The notes under the pieces: generated by a model
Database searches by the model: none
The model's input: the letters and a program-made list of their open reading frames with translations, nothing else
What the model was told of the DNA's origin: nothing
Source: Pseudoxanthomonas suwonensis J47
GTDB taxonomy: Bacteria > Pseudomonadota > Gammaproteobacteria > Xanthomonadales > Xanthomonadaceae
DNA: 64,000 bases
Direction of reading: 5' to 3'
Assembly (NCBI RefSeq): GCF_000513955.1
Contig: NZ_AZUZ01000006.1
Coordinates: 156,340 to 220,339 of the forward strand
Made by a program: the position numbers and the translations under genes
Shown here: positions 8,114 through 15,841 of the stretch, one piece after another
Numbering within the stretch: the first letter of the stretch is position 1
How the letters are laid out: the number at the start of each line of letters is the position of its first letter

Positions 8114-9181
8114 TCAGCGCTCGGCGAGCCAGCGGTGGATGGTGGCCGGCACCTCGCGCTGGGCGCGGCTGGACACGTAGATGCCGATGTGGCCGCCCTT
8201 GAAGCCCAGCTCGGTGTAGTCGTCGCTGCCGACCAGGCTGGCCAGCGCGCGCGAGGCCGCCGGCGGCACCAGGTGGTCCTGCTCGGCGTAGATGTTCAGC
8301 ACCGGCATGTCGACGAAACCCAGGTCCACCTTCTGCCCGCCGATGCTGGCGGTGCCGTTGACGAAGGCGTTGCCCTGGTAGAACTGCTTGATGAAGTCGC
8401 GGAACGCCTCGCCGGCCTGGTCGGGCGAGTCGAAGATCCACTTCTCCATGCGCAGGAAGTCCTCGAGCGCCTTCGGGTTCCCGAAGGTGTCGACCATGCC
8501 CACGTACTTCTGCAGGTTCAGCCGGAACGGCTTGAGCATCAGGTAGCTGGCGTTCATCAGGTCGGCCGGGACGTTGCCCAGCGCGTCGACGAACAGGTCC
8601 ACGTCCAGGTCGCGTACCCAGCCGGACAGCATGTTGTCCGGGGTCTGGAAGTCGACCGGGGTGACCATGGTGACCAGGTTGCGCACCTTCTCCGGGTGCA
8701 GCGCCGAGTAGCACAGCGAGAACGAACCGCCCTGGCACACGCCGAGCAGGTTGATCGGGCCGCCGGAGACCTCGACCAGGTGGTCGACCGCGCCGTCGAT
8801 GAAGCGGTTGATGTAGTCGTCCAGGGTCAGGTAGCGGTCGGAACGGTCCGGGTAGCCCCAGTCGATCACATACACGTCCTGGCCCAGCGCCAGCAGGCCT
8901 TTCACCAGCGAGCGGTCGTGCTGCAGGTCGACCATGTACGGGCGGTTGACCAGCGCGTAGACGATCAGCAGCGGCGGGCCTTTCGTCGCCGTCGTGCCCT
9001 CGCCCACGAAGCGGTACAGCACGGTCTTGCCGTCGCGCCAGACTTCCTCGCGTTCGGTGGCGCCGTAGTCCACGTCGGCCACCTCCCCGAGCACGCGCAC
9101 GCCGTCGGCCAGGTGCTTCTGGAACTCCCAGGCTTCGCGCGCGAGGTCCAGCGGATCGAACTGCAACGGGCCGGGACTCAT
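8114..9181 (-). CDS. phaC: Class III polyhydroxyalkanoate synthase, catalytic subunit PhaC
   Basis: Polymerises 3-hydroxyacyl-CoA (mainly 3HB-CoA) into PHA granules. The 355 residues match class III (short) PhaC, which needs PhaE. The lipase-box-like LLGVCQGG carries the nucleophile Cys149; the other catalytic residues are Asp302 (YAEQDHLVPP) and His331 (FKGGHIGIY). DWGYPDRSDRYLTLDDYI is the conserved PhaC segment before the active site. The ATG overlaps the phaE stop (ATGA), so the two subunits are made in a coupled way. No phaA or phaB lies nearby. Confidence 0.95.
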   Translation of the reverse strand: MSPGPLQFDPLDLAREAWEFQKHLADGVRVLGEVADVDYGATEREEVWRDGKTVLYRFVGEGTTATKGPPLLIVYALVNRPYMVDLQHDRSLVKGLLALGQDVYVIDWGYPDRSDRYLTLDDYINRFIDGAVDHLVEVSGGPINLLGVCQGGSFSLCYSALHPEKVRNLVTMVTPVDFQTPDNMLSGWVRDLDVDLFVDALGNVPADLMNASYLMLKPFRLNLQKYVGMVDTFGNPKALEDFLRMEKWIFDSPDQAGEAFRDFIKQFYQGNAFVNGTASIGGQKVDLGFVDMPVLNIYAEQDHLVPPAASRALASLVGSDDYTELGFKGGHIGIYVSSRAQREVPATIHRWLAER

Positions 9182-10734
9182 CGGCTACCTCCGCGCTTGC
9201 CGCTGGAGGTGGCTGCCAGGTTGCGGCTGACCCAGTCCTTGATCGAGACAACCTTGGCCGCGGGCGCGGCTTCGGCGGCCGCGCGCCGGGCCGGCCTGGC
9301 GGCGGTCTTGCCGGTGGCCGGCGCAGTTCCCGCGGGTTTGGCGCTTGCCTTGCCGCGCGTCGCAGCGGCCGCTGTGCGCTTGCTCGCGGACCTGGCAGCT
9401 GTCGCCTTGCCGGTTGCCGTCCTGGTGTCGGCTGCTTTGGCCGCAGCAGCAGGCTTCGCCGGGCGCGGCGGCGCCTTGCGTGCGGCCGGCTTCGCCACCG
9501 CCTGCCGGGTAGCGGCGCCCGCTTCGGCCGCGACGATGGCCTGCGCCTTCGGCCGGGCCTTTGCCGCCGCCGGCGACTTTGAAGCGGGCTTCGGCTGCGC
9601 AGCAGTCTTTGGCGCGGCCTTGGCAGGGGCCTTCAGCGAGGCGCCGCTGGCGACGGTCTCGGAAACGGCGCGCCTGGCAGTCGTCTTCTTCGCCACCGTC
9701 GCCGCCTTCCGCACCTTGCCCGGGGCTCGGGCCTTGCGCTTGCCCGCCTTTGCAGGCGCTGGCTTCGCGTCGGCGATGGCAGCCGTTGCTGGCTCCTTCG
9801 CCGCCGCCTTCGCCGGTGCTTGCTGACGTGCAGGCTTCGCAACCGGCACCTTGCCCTTCGCCTGCTCCGGCGCCTGCGAGGCCGGCTTCGCCGCCCCGCG
9901 CCGCGCCGCGTGCAGCGCGCGCTCCAGGTCGGCGACCTTGCGCGCCAGCGCATCCACTTCGGTGCGGCCGGGCAGGCCCAGCAGGCTGGCGAACTGCTCG
10001 GCCTCGCGTTGCAGGCCCAGGCGCAGCCGCATCAACGCATTGGTCATCTCGCCATAGGCGCGGCGGTACTCGTCCGACAGCGCCAGCTCGGCCCAGGCTT
10101 CCTCGGCCGCATCGATCCACAGGTCGAACAGCGCCCGCGCCGATTCCAGGCTGCGGCCGTTCCTCTCGCAGCCCTCGAGCATCCGCTCGAAGCGCGCGAA
10201 CGCCTCCTGCCCCACCTTCGACAGCAGCGCGTTGAACGCGTCGTTGCGCTCTTCCCATTCCTGCCATGCGAGGGCCAGCGCCTGCAGGCGCTCCTGGTGC
10301 TCGCGCGCCGGGCCGAAGGTCGGCCGCTGCAACCATTCGGCGTTCTGCTGGCGCAGCGGCCGCAGCAGCGCTTCCAGCATCGGCCGCACCTGCTCGATCC
10401 ATTGCCCGCCAGCCAGGCCGCCGTGCATCGCGCGCAGCGTGGCCACGAACGGCTCCGTGCCCTCGCCGCCCATCAGGTTGCGCCACGCCGCGGCCACGTC
10501 CGCGGCACTGCCGCCGCCGCTGAAGTCGGAGGCCAGGCGCTGCATGCGCTGGTACCAGTCGAAGGCGGTCGGATCCAGGTGGCCGAGGCCCGGCGGCATC
10601 GCCGCGCCCGGTCCCGCCAGTCCCCAGCCGTCGAAGGTGCCGCTGCGGCCAAGCAGCTCGTTCCAGGTGTTCCAGTACTGCCGGGCCAGCGAGTCGAAGT
10701 CGCCCTGGAAAGGTGGGAACGGTGCGTTGGCCAT
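9178..10734 (-). CDS. phaE: Class III PHA synthase subunit PhaE with long histone-H1-like C-terminal tail
   Basis: Partner subunit required by class III PhaC. Residues about 1-280 look like PhaE: FDSLARQYWNTWNEL at the start, then a helical region with WQEWEERNDAFNALLSKVGQEAFARFERML and LWIDAAEEAWAELALSDEYRRAYGEMTNALMRLR. At 518 residues it is much longer than usual PhaE (about 350-400 by family knowledge). Residues about 281-495 form a low-complexity Ala/Lys/Pro/Arg region (PAKAAAK, KPAAAAKAA, GKTAARPARR types), like the tails of PhaF phasins and histone H1. It ends in a more ordered VVSIKDWVSRNLAA. The tail could bind DNA; that is inference. Confidence 0.9.
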   Translation of the reverse strand: MANAPFPPFQGDFDSLARQYWNTWNELLGRSGTFDGWGLAGPGAAMPPGLGHLDPTAFDWYQRMQRLASDFSGGGSAADVAAAWRNLMGGEGTEPFVATLRAMHGGLAGGQWIEQVRPMLEALLRPLRQQNAEWLQRPTFGPAREHQERLQALALAWQEWEERNDAFNALLSKVGQEAFARFERMLEGCERNGRSLESARALFDLWIDAAEEAWAELALSDEYRRAYGEMTNALMRLRLGLQREAEQFASLLGLPGRTEVDALARKVADLERALHAARRGAAKPASQAPEQAKGKVPVAKPARQQAPAKAAAKEPATAAIADAKPAPAKAGKRKARAPGKVRKAATVAKKTTARRAVSETVASGASLKAPAKAAPKTAAQPKPASKSPAAAKARPKAQAIVAAEAGAATRQAVAKPAARKAPPRPAKPAAAAKAADTRTATGKATAARSASKRTAAAATRGKASAKPAGTAPATGKTAARPARRAAAEAAPAAKVVSIKDWVSRNLAATSSGKRGGSR

Positions 10735-10792
10735 GGACCCTCCGGTATGCCCGGTCGATTCTAGCGCCGCCGGGCGGTACGCGGGGGCCGCG

Positions 10793-11419
10793 TCAGGGCT
10801 TCGGAATGCGCAGGGTCTTGCTGATCATCAGCGAACCGGACAGGGCGAACATCAGCACCAGCGGGTGCAGCTGCCATGGCCCGAGCTGCCAGCGCCCGCC
10901 CCACAGCTCCGCGCCGATGTTGCCGGTGGCCGCGGCGATGGCCAGCACCACCACCAGCAGCAGGCTGGTCGGGATCGGCGTGCCCTCGAAGAACCTGACC
11001 TTGTCGCCGCCGCCGGACAGCTGTTCGGCGGTGACGTTGTAGCGGGCCAGGCGGCTCACCCCGCAGCAGACGAAGTACGACAGCACCAGCCAGTCCCAGC
11101 CGCCCTGCATGCCGCAGGCGTAGGCCAGCGCGGCCGGGGCCACGCCGAAGGAGATCACGTCGGCCAGCGAGTCCAGCTCGCGGCCCAGGGTCGACGCGGA
11201 CTTGCGCCAGCGCGCCACGCGTCCGTCCAGGGCGTCGAAGACGAAGGCCAGCGGGACCAGGGCCATGCCCAGCAGCAGGTCGCGCACGTGGCCGTCCTGC
11301 AGGAAGCGCATCGCCGCGAAGACCGCGCCGGTGCCGCAGAAGGCGTTGGCCAGGGTGAACCAGTCGGCGAGCTGGAACTCGCGCAGCATCGAGAAGTGAC
11401 GGTTCATGCGGTCGGCCAT
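10793..11419 (-). CDS. pssA: CDP-diacylglycerol--serine O-phosphatidyltransferase
   Basis: Integral membrane enzyme that makes phosphatidylserine, the precursor of phosphatidylethanolamine. The 208-residue protein carries the CDP-alcohol phosphatidyltransferase signature DG(x2)AR(x8)G(x3)D(x3)D as DGRVARWRKSASTLGRELDSLAD. Several hydrophobic helices follow, and it starts with the family's FTLANAFCGTGAVFA segment. The ATG at 11419 (MADRMNRHFSML) was preferred; a second ATG at 11407 is possible because neither has a strong ribosome site. This belongs to the PssA subclass II type of Gram-positives and many Proteobacteria, rather than the E. coli PLD-like enzyme. Confidence 0.9.
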   Translation of the reverse strand: MADRMNRHFSMLREFQLADWFTLANAFCGTGAVFAAMRFLQDGHVRDLLLGMALVPLAFVFDALDGRVARWRKSASTLGRELDSLADVISFGVAPAALAYACGMQGGWDWLVLSYFVCCGVSRLARYNVTAEQLSGGGDKVRFFEGTPIPTSLLLVVVLAIAAATGNIGAELWGGRWQLGPWQLHPLVLMFALSGSLMISKTLRIPKP

Positions 11420-11508
11420 GGTCGGGAGCCGACAGGATAACGGTCCGCGGGTGTACGCATGGTGGCGGGCCGGCTGTGCGTGGCGGGGCCCCAAGGGCGG
11501 ATGCGGGA

Positions 11509-11533
11509 ACGCCGGCCCCCAGCGGGCCGGCGT
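11509..11533. terminator. GC-rich hairpin after the 3HB-oligomer hydrolase gene
   Basis: Ten-bp perfect stem ACGCCGGCCC / GGGCCGGCGT with a 5-nt loop, located 12 bp past the stop at 11545 on the minus strand. No T tract follows. Confidence 0.5.
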
Positions 11534-11544
11534 CCCGTGGCCAG

Positions 11545-13380
11545 TCAGCGCGGCAACGCCAGCTGGCCCTCATCCACCGCCCCGGCGCCACGGCCACGGG
11601 CTTCGATCACCGCGTCGGCAGGCAGCGCGGCCTTGCCGTCGAGGTAGGCATCGACGCGATCCAGCGCCGCGTACACGAACGGCAGCATCGGTGCGTAGCG
11701 CGCGCCGTAGGCCGGGAAGGCCAGGAAGGCGTCGAAGTGCTCGCCGTTGCGCACCTGCCAGTAGCGCACCTGGTCGCGGCCGGCGGCACGGGCGGCGGCG
11801 ACGTACGGCGCGCTGGTGAAGGCCGGCGGCACCAGGCCGTCGTCGGTGCCGTGCACCACCAGCACCGGCAGGCCGGCGCGCGGCATCGCGGCGCGGGTTT
11901 CGGCGATGCCGGCGCGGACCCGGTCGGCGTCGGCGCCCTGCCCCGTGTAGAGGTCGCGCAGGCACTGCAGGCCCGGCAGGGTGAAGTCCGGCGGCGCCAG
12001 CTTCGTGTCGACGATGCCCACGCCATTGCCCGGCGGGATGCCGGCGGCGTCGGCCCACCACACGTTGCGCTCGTCGGCAGTCGCCGCGCGCGGGGTGAAG
12101 TCCGGGTTCTGCGCGGAGAACGCGTAGCCGCACGGATGCGCGCCGATGCCGTAGCGGCCGTAGGCCGAGGCGTAGGTCACCACCACCGAGCGCCACAGGT
12201 CGAAGCCGACCGACAGCGCGCCGGCCTGCAGCGCCTCGTCGGTCCAGCCCTTCGCCCGCATCTGCGCGTAGGCCGAGCGCGCCTGCGCGGCGACGTCGTC
12301 GCCCTCGACCAGGCCGGCCGCGCGCAGCGTGGCGCAGCGGCCCTGCCACAGCGGCTCGACCTGGGCGCGCAGCGGCGGCTGCGGCAGGGTCTCGGCCGGC
12401 AGCTGCAGCAGCGCGCACGGCATCAGCAGCGCCGCCTCGGTGGAGAAGTCGTACAGCGGGCGGCTGCCGTGGCCTTCGACGTAGACGTTCGGCTCGCCGG
12501 CTACCACCGCGTCCAGCCACTCGCCGTCCAGCTCGGCCGCACGCAGCACCGCGCCACCGCCGTTGGAGATGCCGGCGGCGATGATCCGGGTGTTGTCGAA
12601 GGTGAACGGCGCCGCCTGCGGGAAGGCCTGGCCCAGCGCCGACAGCGCGAACTCGGCGGCCTGCTTGACGTGGCGGCCCCAGTCGGCCTCCGGGTTGTCC
12701 TGCGAATGGGCATGCTTGAACGCCACGCCCTTCGCCCCCTCCGGGACTTCCGGGGCGAAGGCCAGGTCGGTGTCGTGGCCGAGCTGGCCGGTGGTGCCGT
12801 CCAGGCGCACGCCGGTGCCGGCGTCGAGGTCGACGTAATCGCTGCCGGCGCCCTTGTCGGTATAGGCCACCGCACAGCCGCGCGGCAGCGCCCACGGCGC
12901 GGCCACGGCGATGGCGCCATACACGCCGCGCGAGCCGGAGGCCGGGGCCACCACCACGCAGCGCTTCTGCTGGTCGAACGCGTCGGGCACCTGCACCAGC
13001 ACGCGGTGCGGATGCTTCGCGCCCGGCAGCGTCGCCAGCGCCGAATACTCGCGGCCCGGCACGCTGGCCACGCTGCCGTACAACGAGCCGAAGCCGCCGC
13101 TCGGCGACAGGTCGGCGATGCCGCGCCAGCTGCTCCAGATGGCGCGGCGGCGCAGCTCGTCGGCGGTCGGGTTGGGAGCATCGGCGAAGGCCGGCGGCAC
13201 CATCGCGCGCAGGCCGTCCAGACCCAGGCCGGCGGTGAGCAGGTCGTCGCTGCCACGGTGTTCGGTGACGCGCTGGGGTTCGATCATGGGGGCGGCGGCC
13301 TGGCGGGTCGGCGTGCCGGTGGTGCAGGCGGAAAGCAGGCAGGCGCCGAGGAAGGCGGTGAGAACGGAAGAACGGGGCAT
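11545..13380 (-). CDS. D-(-)-3-hydroxybutyrate oligomer hydrolase, probable lipoprotein
   Basis: Hydrolyses short 3-hydroxybutyrate oligomers released from PHB to the monomer. The 611-residue protein belongs to the 3HB-oligomer hydrolase family by its overall pattern: YTDKGAGSDYVDL, FKHAHSQDNPEADWG and the Ser nucleophile in IAAGISNGGGAVLRAAELD (near residue 272). A late catalytic Asp lies in VVHGTDDGLVPP and a His in VRNGEHFDAFL. The N-terminus is a lipoprotein signal (LGACLLSACTTG, lipobox LSAC), so it probably works outside the cytoplasm. The ATG at 13380 is the sensible start; an open frame runs on upstream to 13947 but is a shadow of hbdH. It is divergent from hbdH, whose product consumes its product. 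Confidence 0.88.
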   Translation of the reverse strand: MPRSSVLTAFLGACLLSACTTGTPTRQAAAPMIEPQRVTEHRGSDDLLTAGLGLDGLRAMVPPAFADAPNPTADELRRRAIWSSWRGIADLSPSGGFGSLYGSVASVPGREYSALATLPGAKHPHRVLVQVPDAFDQQKRCVVVAPASGSRGVYGAIAVAAPWALPRGCAVAYTDKGAGSDYVDLDAGTGVRLDGTTGQLGHDTDLAFAPEVPEGAKGVAFKHAHSQDNPEADWGRHVKQAAEFALSALGQAFPQAAPFTFDNTRIIAAGISNGGGAVLRAAELDGEWLDAVVAGEPNVYVEGHGSRPLYDFSTEAALLMPCALLQLPAETLPQPPLRAQVEPLWQGRCATLRAAGLVEGDDVAAQARSAYAQMRAKGWTDEALQAGALSVGFDLWRSVVVTYASAYGRYGIGAHPCGYAFSAQNPDFTPRAATADERNVWWADAAGIPPGNGVGIVDTKLAPPDFTLPGLQCLRDLYTGQGADADRVRAGIAETRAAMPRAGLPVLVVHGTDDGLVPPAFTSAPYVAAARAAGRDQVRYWQVRNGEHFDAFLAFPAYGARYAPMLPFVYAALDRVDAYLDGKAALPADAVIEARGRGAGAVDEGQLALPR

Positions 13381-13439
13381 GTCGGGACCCGGCATGAGGG
13401 ATGTTGCCACGCTACCGGCGACGGCCCCGCGACCGCATC

Positions 13440-13451
13440 GTACTTTGGTAC
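13440..13451. promoter_or_regulatory. GTAC-N4-GTAC site in the divergent 3HB promoter region
   Basis: GTACTTTGGTAC lies in the intergenic region between the oligomer hydrolase start (13380) and the hbdH start (13517). Related TGGTAC sites occur between the TonB receptor and the GntP permease at 21642 and 21666. It is a candidate operator for the local response regulator; no footprint or genome-wide count is available, and short GTAC strings can occur by chance. Confidence 0.3.
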
Positions 13452-13516
13452 CACGCCGGTGCCGGGAGGGCTTGCTAAGCTGCCCGGCGGCTTTCCAACG
13501 CTTCCCGGTAACCCCC

Positions 13517-14275
13517 ATGCGCAGCATCCTCATCACCGGCGCCGCCAGCGGCATCGGCGCGGGCATCGCCCACGAACTGGCCGCCGCCGGCCACCACGTC
13601 ATCGTCAGCGACCTGTCCCTCGACGGCGCCGAAGCGGTCGCCGCCGACATCCGCGGCAAGGGCGGCTCGGCCGAGGCCGTGGCGCTGGACGTCACCTCCG
13701 ACGAGAGCGTGGCCGCGGCCCTGGCCTCCATCTCCCGCCCGGTCGAGGTGCTGGTCAACAACGCCGGCCTGCAGCACGTCTCGCCGCTTGAGGAGTTCCC
13801 GATCGCCAAGTGGGACTTCCTGGTGCAGGTGATGCTGACCGGCGTGGCCCGCCTGACCCGCGCCGTGCTGCCGGGAATGCGCGAGCGCGGCTTCGGTCGC
13901 ATCGTCAACATCGGCAGCATCCACGCCCTGGTCGCCAGCCCGTACAAGAGCGCCTACGTGGCCGCCAAGCACGGCCTGGTCGGTTTCTCCAAGGTGATCG
14001 CGCTGGAGACGGCCGACACCGACATCACCATCAACACGGTCTGCCCCAGCTACGTGAAGACCCCGCTGGTCGACAAGCAGATCGCCGACCAGGCGCGTAC
14101 CCGCGGCATCAGCGAGTCGGACGTGGTCATCCAGGTCATGCTCAAGCCGATGCCCAAGGGCGTGTTCATCGAGATGGACGAACTGGCCGGCACCACCGCG
14201 TTCCTGATCTCCCACGCCGCACGCAACATGACCGGGCAGACCCTGGTGCTCGACGGCGGCTGGACCGTCCAGTAA
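13517..14275 (+). CDS. 3-hydroxybutyrate dehydrogenase (SDR family)
   Basis: NAD-dependent oxidation of (R)-3-hydroxybutyrate to acetoacetate. The 252-residue classical short-chain dehydrogenase has the nucleotide motif GAASGIG (TGxxxGIG type), NNAG, the catalytic Ser in IGSIHALVASP, and YxxxK as YVAAKHG. GLQHVSP and the His/Lys in SIHALVASPYKS match the substrate-binding residues known for bacterial 3HB dehydrogenases, and MLKPMPKGVFIEMDELAG is the conserved lid region. The first ATG of the conserved protein lies at 13517. The gene is followed 6 bp later by a LuxR-type response regulator, so the two are probably cotranscribed. Confidence 0.93.
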   Translation: MRSILITGAASGIGAGIAHELAAAGHHVIVSDLSLDGAEAVAADIRGKGGSAEAVALDVTSDESVAAALASISRPVEVLVNNAGLQHVSPLEEFPIAKWDFLVQVMLTGVARLTRAVLPGMRERGFGRIVNIGSIHALVASPYKSAYVAAKHGLVGFSKVIALETADTDITINTVCPSYVKTPLVDKQIADQARTRGISESDVVIQVMLKPMPKGVFIEMDELAGTTAFLISHAARNMTGQTLVLDGGWTVQ

Positions 14276-14281
14276 CCCCGC

Positions 14282-14947
14282 ATGCCTACCCTGCTGATCG
14301 CCGACGACCATCCGCTGTTCCGCGCCGCGCTGCGCGGGGCGGCGGCCGATGCCGTGGCCCAGCTGCAGGTGCTGGAGGCCGAATCGCTGGACGGCGTGCT
14401 GGCCACGCTGGAAGCGCACCCGGACGTGGACCTGGTCCTGCTGGACCTGCACATGCCCGGCAACCACGGCCTGGCCGGACTGGCGGCGATCCGCGCGCAG
14501 TTCCCGGCGGTGGCGGTGGTGGTGGTCTCGGCCAATGACGATCCGCGCGTGGTGCGCCGCGCGCTCGACCACGGCGCCGCCGGCTACCTGCCGAAGAGTT
14601 CGGGTCTGGACGAACTGCGCGAGGCGATCCGCAGCGTGCTGGCCTGCGAGCAGTGGCTGCCGCCGTCGCTGCGCGCGGCGGTGGCGCGCGCGCAGTCCTC
14701 GCACCAGGACACCGAACTGGCCGCGCGCCTGGCCAGCCTGTCGCCGCAGCAGTTCCGGGTGTTGACCCTGGTCGCCCAGGGCCTGCTCAACAAGCAGATC
14801 GCCGACCGCCTGGACGTGCAGGAGCGCACGGTCAAGGCGCACCTGTCCGCGATCTTCGAACGCCTTGGCGTGCGCAACCGCACCCAGGCCGGCGTGGTCC
14901 TGCGCGAGCTCGAGCTCAGCGACCCGAGCCGCCAGCTGGAAGGCTGA
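14282..14947 (+). CDS. LuxR/NarL-family response regulator (CrbR/ErdR-like)
   Basis: A 221-residue two-domain regulator. The receiver domain has the acidic pair in IADDHPLFR, the phospho-accepting Asp in LVLLDLHMPG and the conserved Lys in GYLPKSS. The C-terminal HTH is LSPQQFRVLTLVAQGLLNKQIADRL...ERTVKAHLSAIFERL. It sits directly behind the 3HB dehydrogenase gene. A transporter-fused hybrid kinase (15842-19189) lies close by on the other strand. That pairing resembles CrbS-CrbR (MxtR-ErdR), which controls acetate/short-chain carbon use in other gammaproteobacteria. Its targets here are likely the 3HB genes, by context only. Confidence 0.88.
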   Translation: MPTLLIADDHPLFRAALRGAAADAVAQLQVLEAESLDGVLATLEAHPDVDLVLLDLHMPGNHGLAGLAAIRAQFPAVAVVVVSANDDPRVVRRALDHGAAGYLPKSSGLDELREAIRSVLACEQWLPPSLRAAVARAQSSHQDTELAARLASLSPQQFRVLTLVAQGLLNKQIADRLDVQERTVKAHLSAIFERLGVRNRTQAGVVLRELELSDPSRQLEG

Positions 14948-14995
14948 GCGCCGTCCGTGGAACCTCCGCGGCGCGCGACGCCGCCGCGGAGACCA

Positions 14996-15247
14996 CTGGT
15001 GAAATTTTCGCCAAGCCTCTTGACGTCCATGCGCTGCAAGGCGTCGCGGCGGTTATCCACATCTTTGTGGGCAACTGATCCACACCCGGTGTGGAAAACC
15101 GCACGCCGCCCCTTTCCCATGCTGGCGAAATTTTCGCCACCCATCTTGACAGCCTTGCCCCGCAAGCCGCCCCGGCGGTTATCCACACGCTTTTCCATCC
15201 GCTTTCCACATGCAATGTGGACAAGCGCGCGGCGCGTGGAACCTCGC
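14996..15247. repeat. Tandem imperfect 126-bp repeat with DnaA-box-like sequences; no gene in 14948-15266
   Basis: Two copies, 14996-15121 and 15122-15247, aligned at an exact 126-bp offset. Both keep, in order: a near-palindrome around GAAATTTTCGCC; CTTGAC; CGCAAG or GCAAGG; CGGTTATCCACA (TTATCCACA at 15053 and 15179, the consensus DnaA box); and the inverted repeat TCCACA-N5-TGTGGA (15079-15095 and 15205-15221). The sequence between these blocks has diverged, so the blocks look constrained. This fills the 319-bp gap between the regulator gene and the Nudix gene; no convincing coding sequence is seen. Confidence 0.85.
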
Positions 15248-15266
15248 CGGTTCCGACGGATCCCGA

Positions 15267-15755
15267 TCAGATCCTTGAATAGCTCCACGACTTCATGCTG
15301 CCGTTCTCGTACGGCATCACGCCGTGGAAGGCGCGCGGGTCGGCATCGAACACCAGCGGCAGGAAGTGGCGGTCGCCATCCCACAGCGGCAGCCCGGGGA
15401 TGCGTGCGATCCCGACCCACTCCAGCTCGCCCTCGGCGTTGCTCTGGAAAGGCTCGCCCTCGAACGCGTCGATCAGGAACACGAAGCCCAGCCAGTCCTC
15501 GCCGTGCTTGCCGAAGCCAGGCCAGCTGATCGTGCCGCGCAGGCGCATGGCGGTGCACTCGATGCCGGCCTCCTCGCGGATCTCGCGGCGCATGCAGGCG
15601 ACCACGTCCTCGTCGCGCTCGATCTTGCCGCCGAGGCCGTTGTACTTGCCCAGCTGGTGGTCGTCGGGGCGCGCGTTGCGGTGGACCATCAGCACCTTGC
15701 TGCGGTCGGGCGAGAGGACGTAGCCGAGGGTGGCGACGATCGGCGTATAGGGCAT
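15267..15755 (-). CDS. Nudix hydrolase (MutT-like, 8-oxo-dGTP diphosphatase type)
   Basis: A 162-residue Nudix protein. The Nudix box lies at about residues 43-65 (GKIERDEDVVACMRREIREEAG), with the metal-binding REIREEAG core intact. LGKYNGLGGKIE before it and the DWLGFVFLIDAF / LPLWDGDRHFLP segments resemble the 8-oxo-(d)GTP diphosphatase subgroup. The likely role is hydrolysis of oxidised purine nucleoside triphosphates; the exact substrate is not certain. It lies between the tandem DnaA-box repeat and the large sensor kinase gene on the same strand, 86 bp after the kinase stop. Confidence 0.88.
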   Translation of the reverse strand: MPYTPIVATLGYVLSPDRSKVLMVHRNARPDDHQLGKYNGLGGKIERDEDVVACMRREIREEAGIECTAMRLRGTISWPGFGKHGEDWLGFVFLIDAFEGEPFQSNAEGELEWVGIARIPGLPLWDGDRHFLPLVFDADPRAFHGVMPYENGSMKSWSYSRI

Positions 15756-15841
15756 GGGCGCACCTGCGGTCGAGGGGAGTCGGCGATTCTAGCCGGCACC
15801 ACCGGTGCGCCCGGCCGCCGACTCCCCGCCCTGCCCTCCGC

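Noticed and set aside
9185-10486. Alternative minus-strand and plus-strand long frames over phaE
   Set aside because: They are low-complexity shadow frames caused by the Ala/Lys-rich GC-biased tail; the PhaE frame has the conserved N-terminal domain and class III context.
13381-13947. N-terminal extension of the 3HB-oligomer hydrolase (open frame continues)
   Set aside because: The extension overlaps hbdH on the other strand and would bury the lipoprotein signal peptide that begins at 13380.
14948-15266. Chromosomal origin oriC
   Set aside because: DnaA-type boxes are present, but there is no dnaA, dnaN, rpmH or gidA context and no AT-rich unwinding region, so it is called a DnaA-box repeat only.
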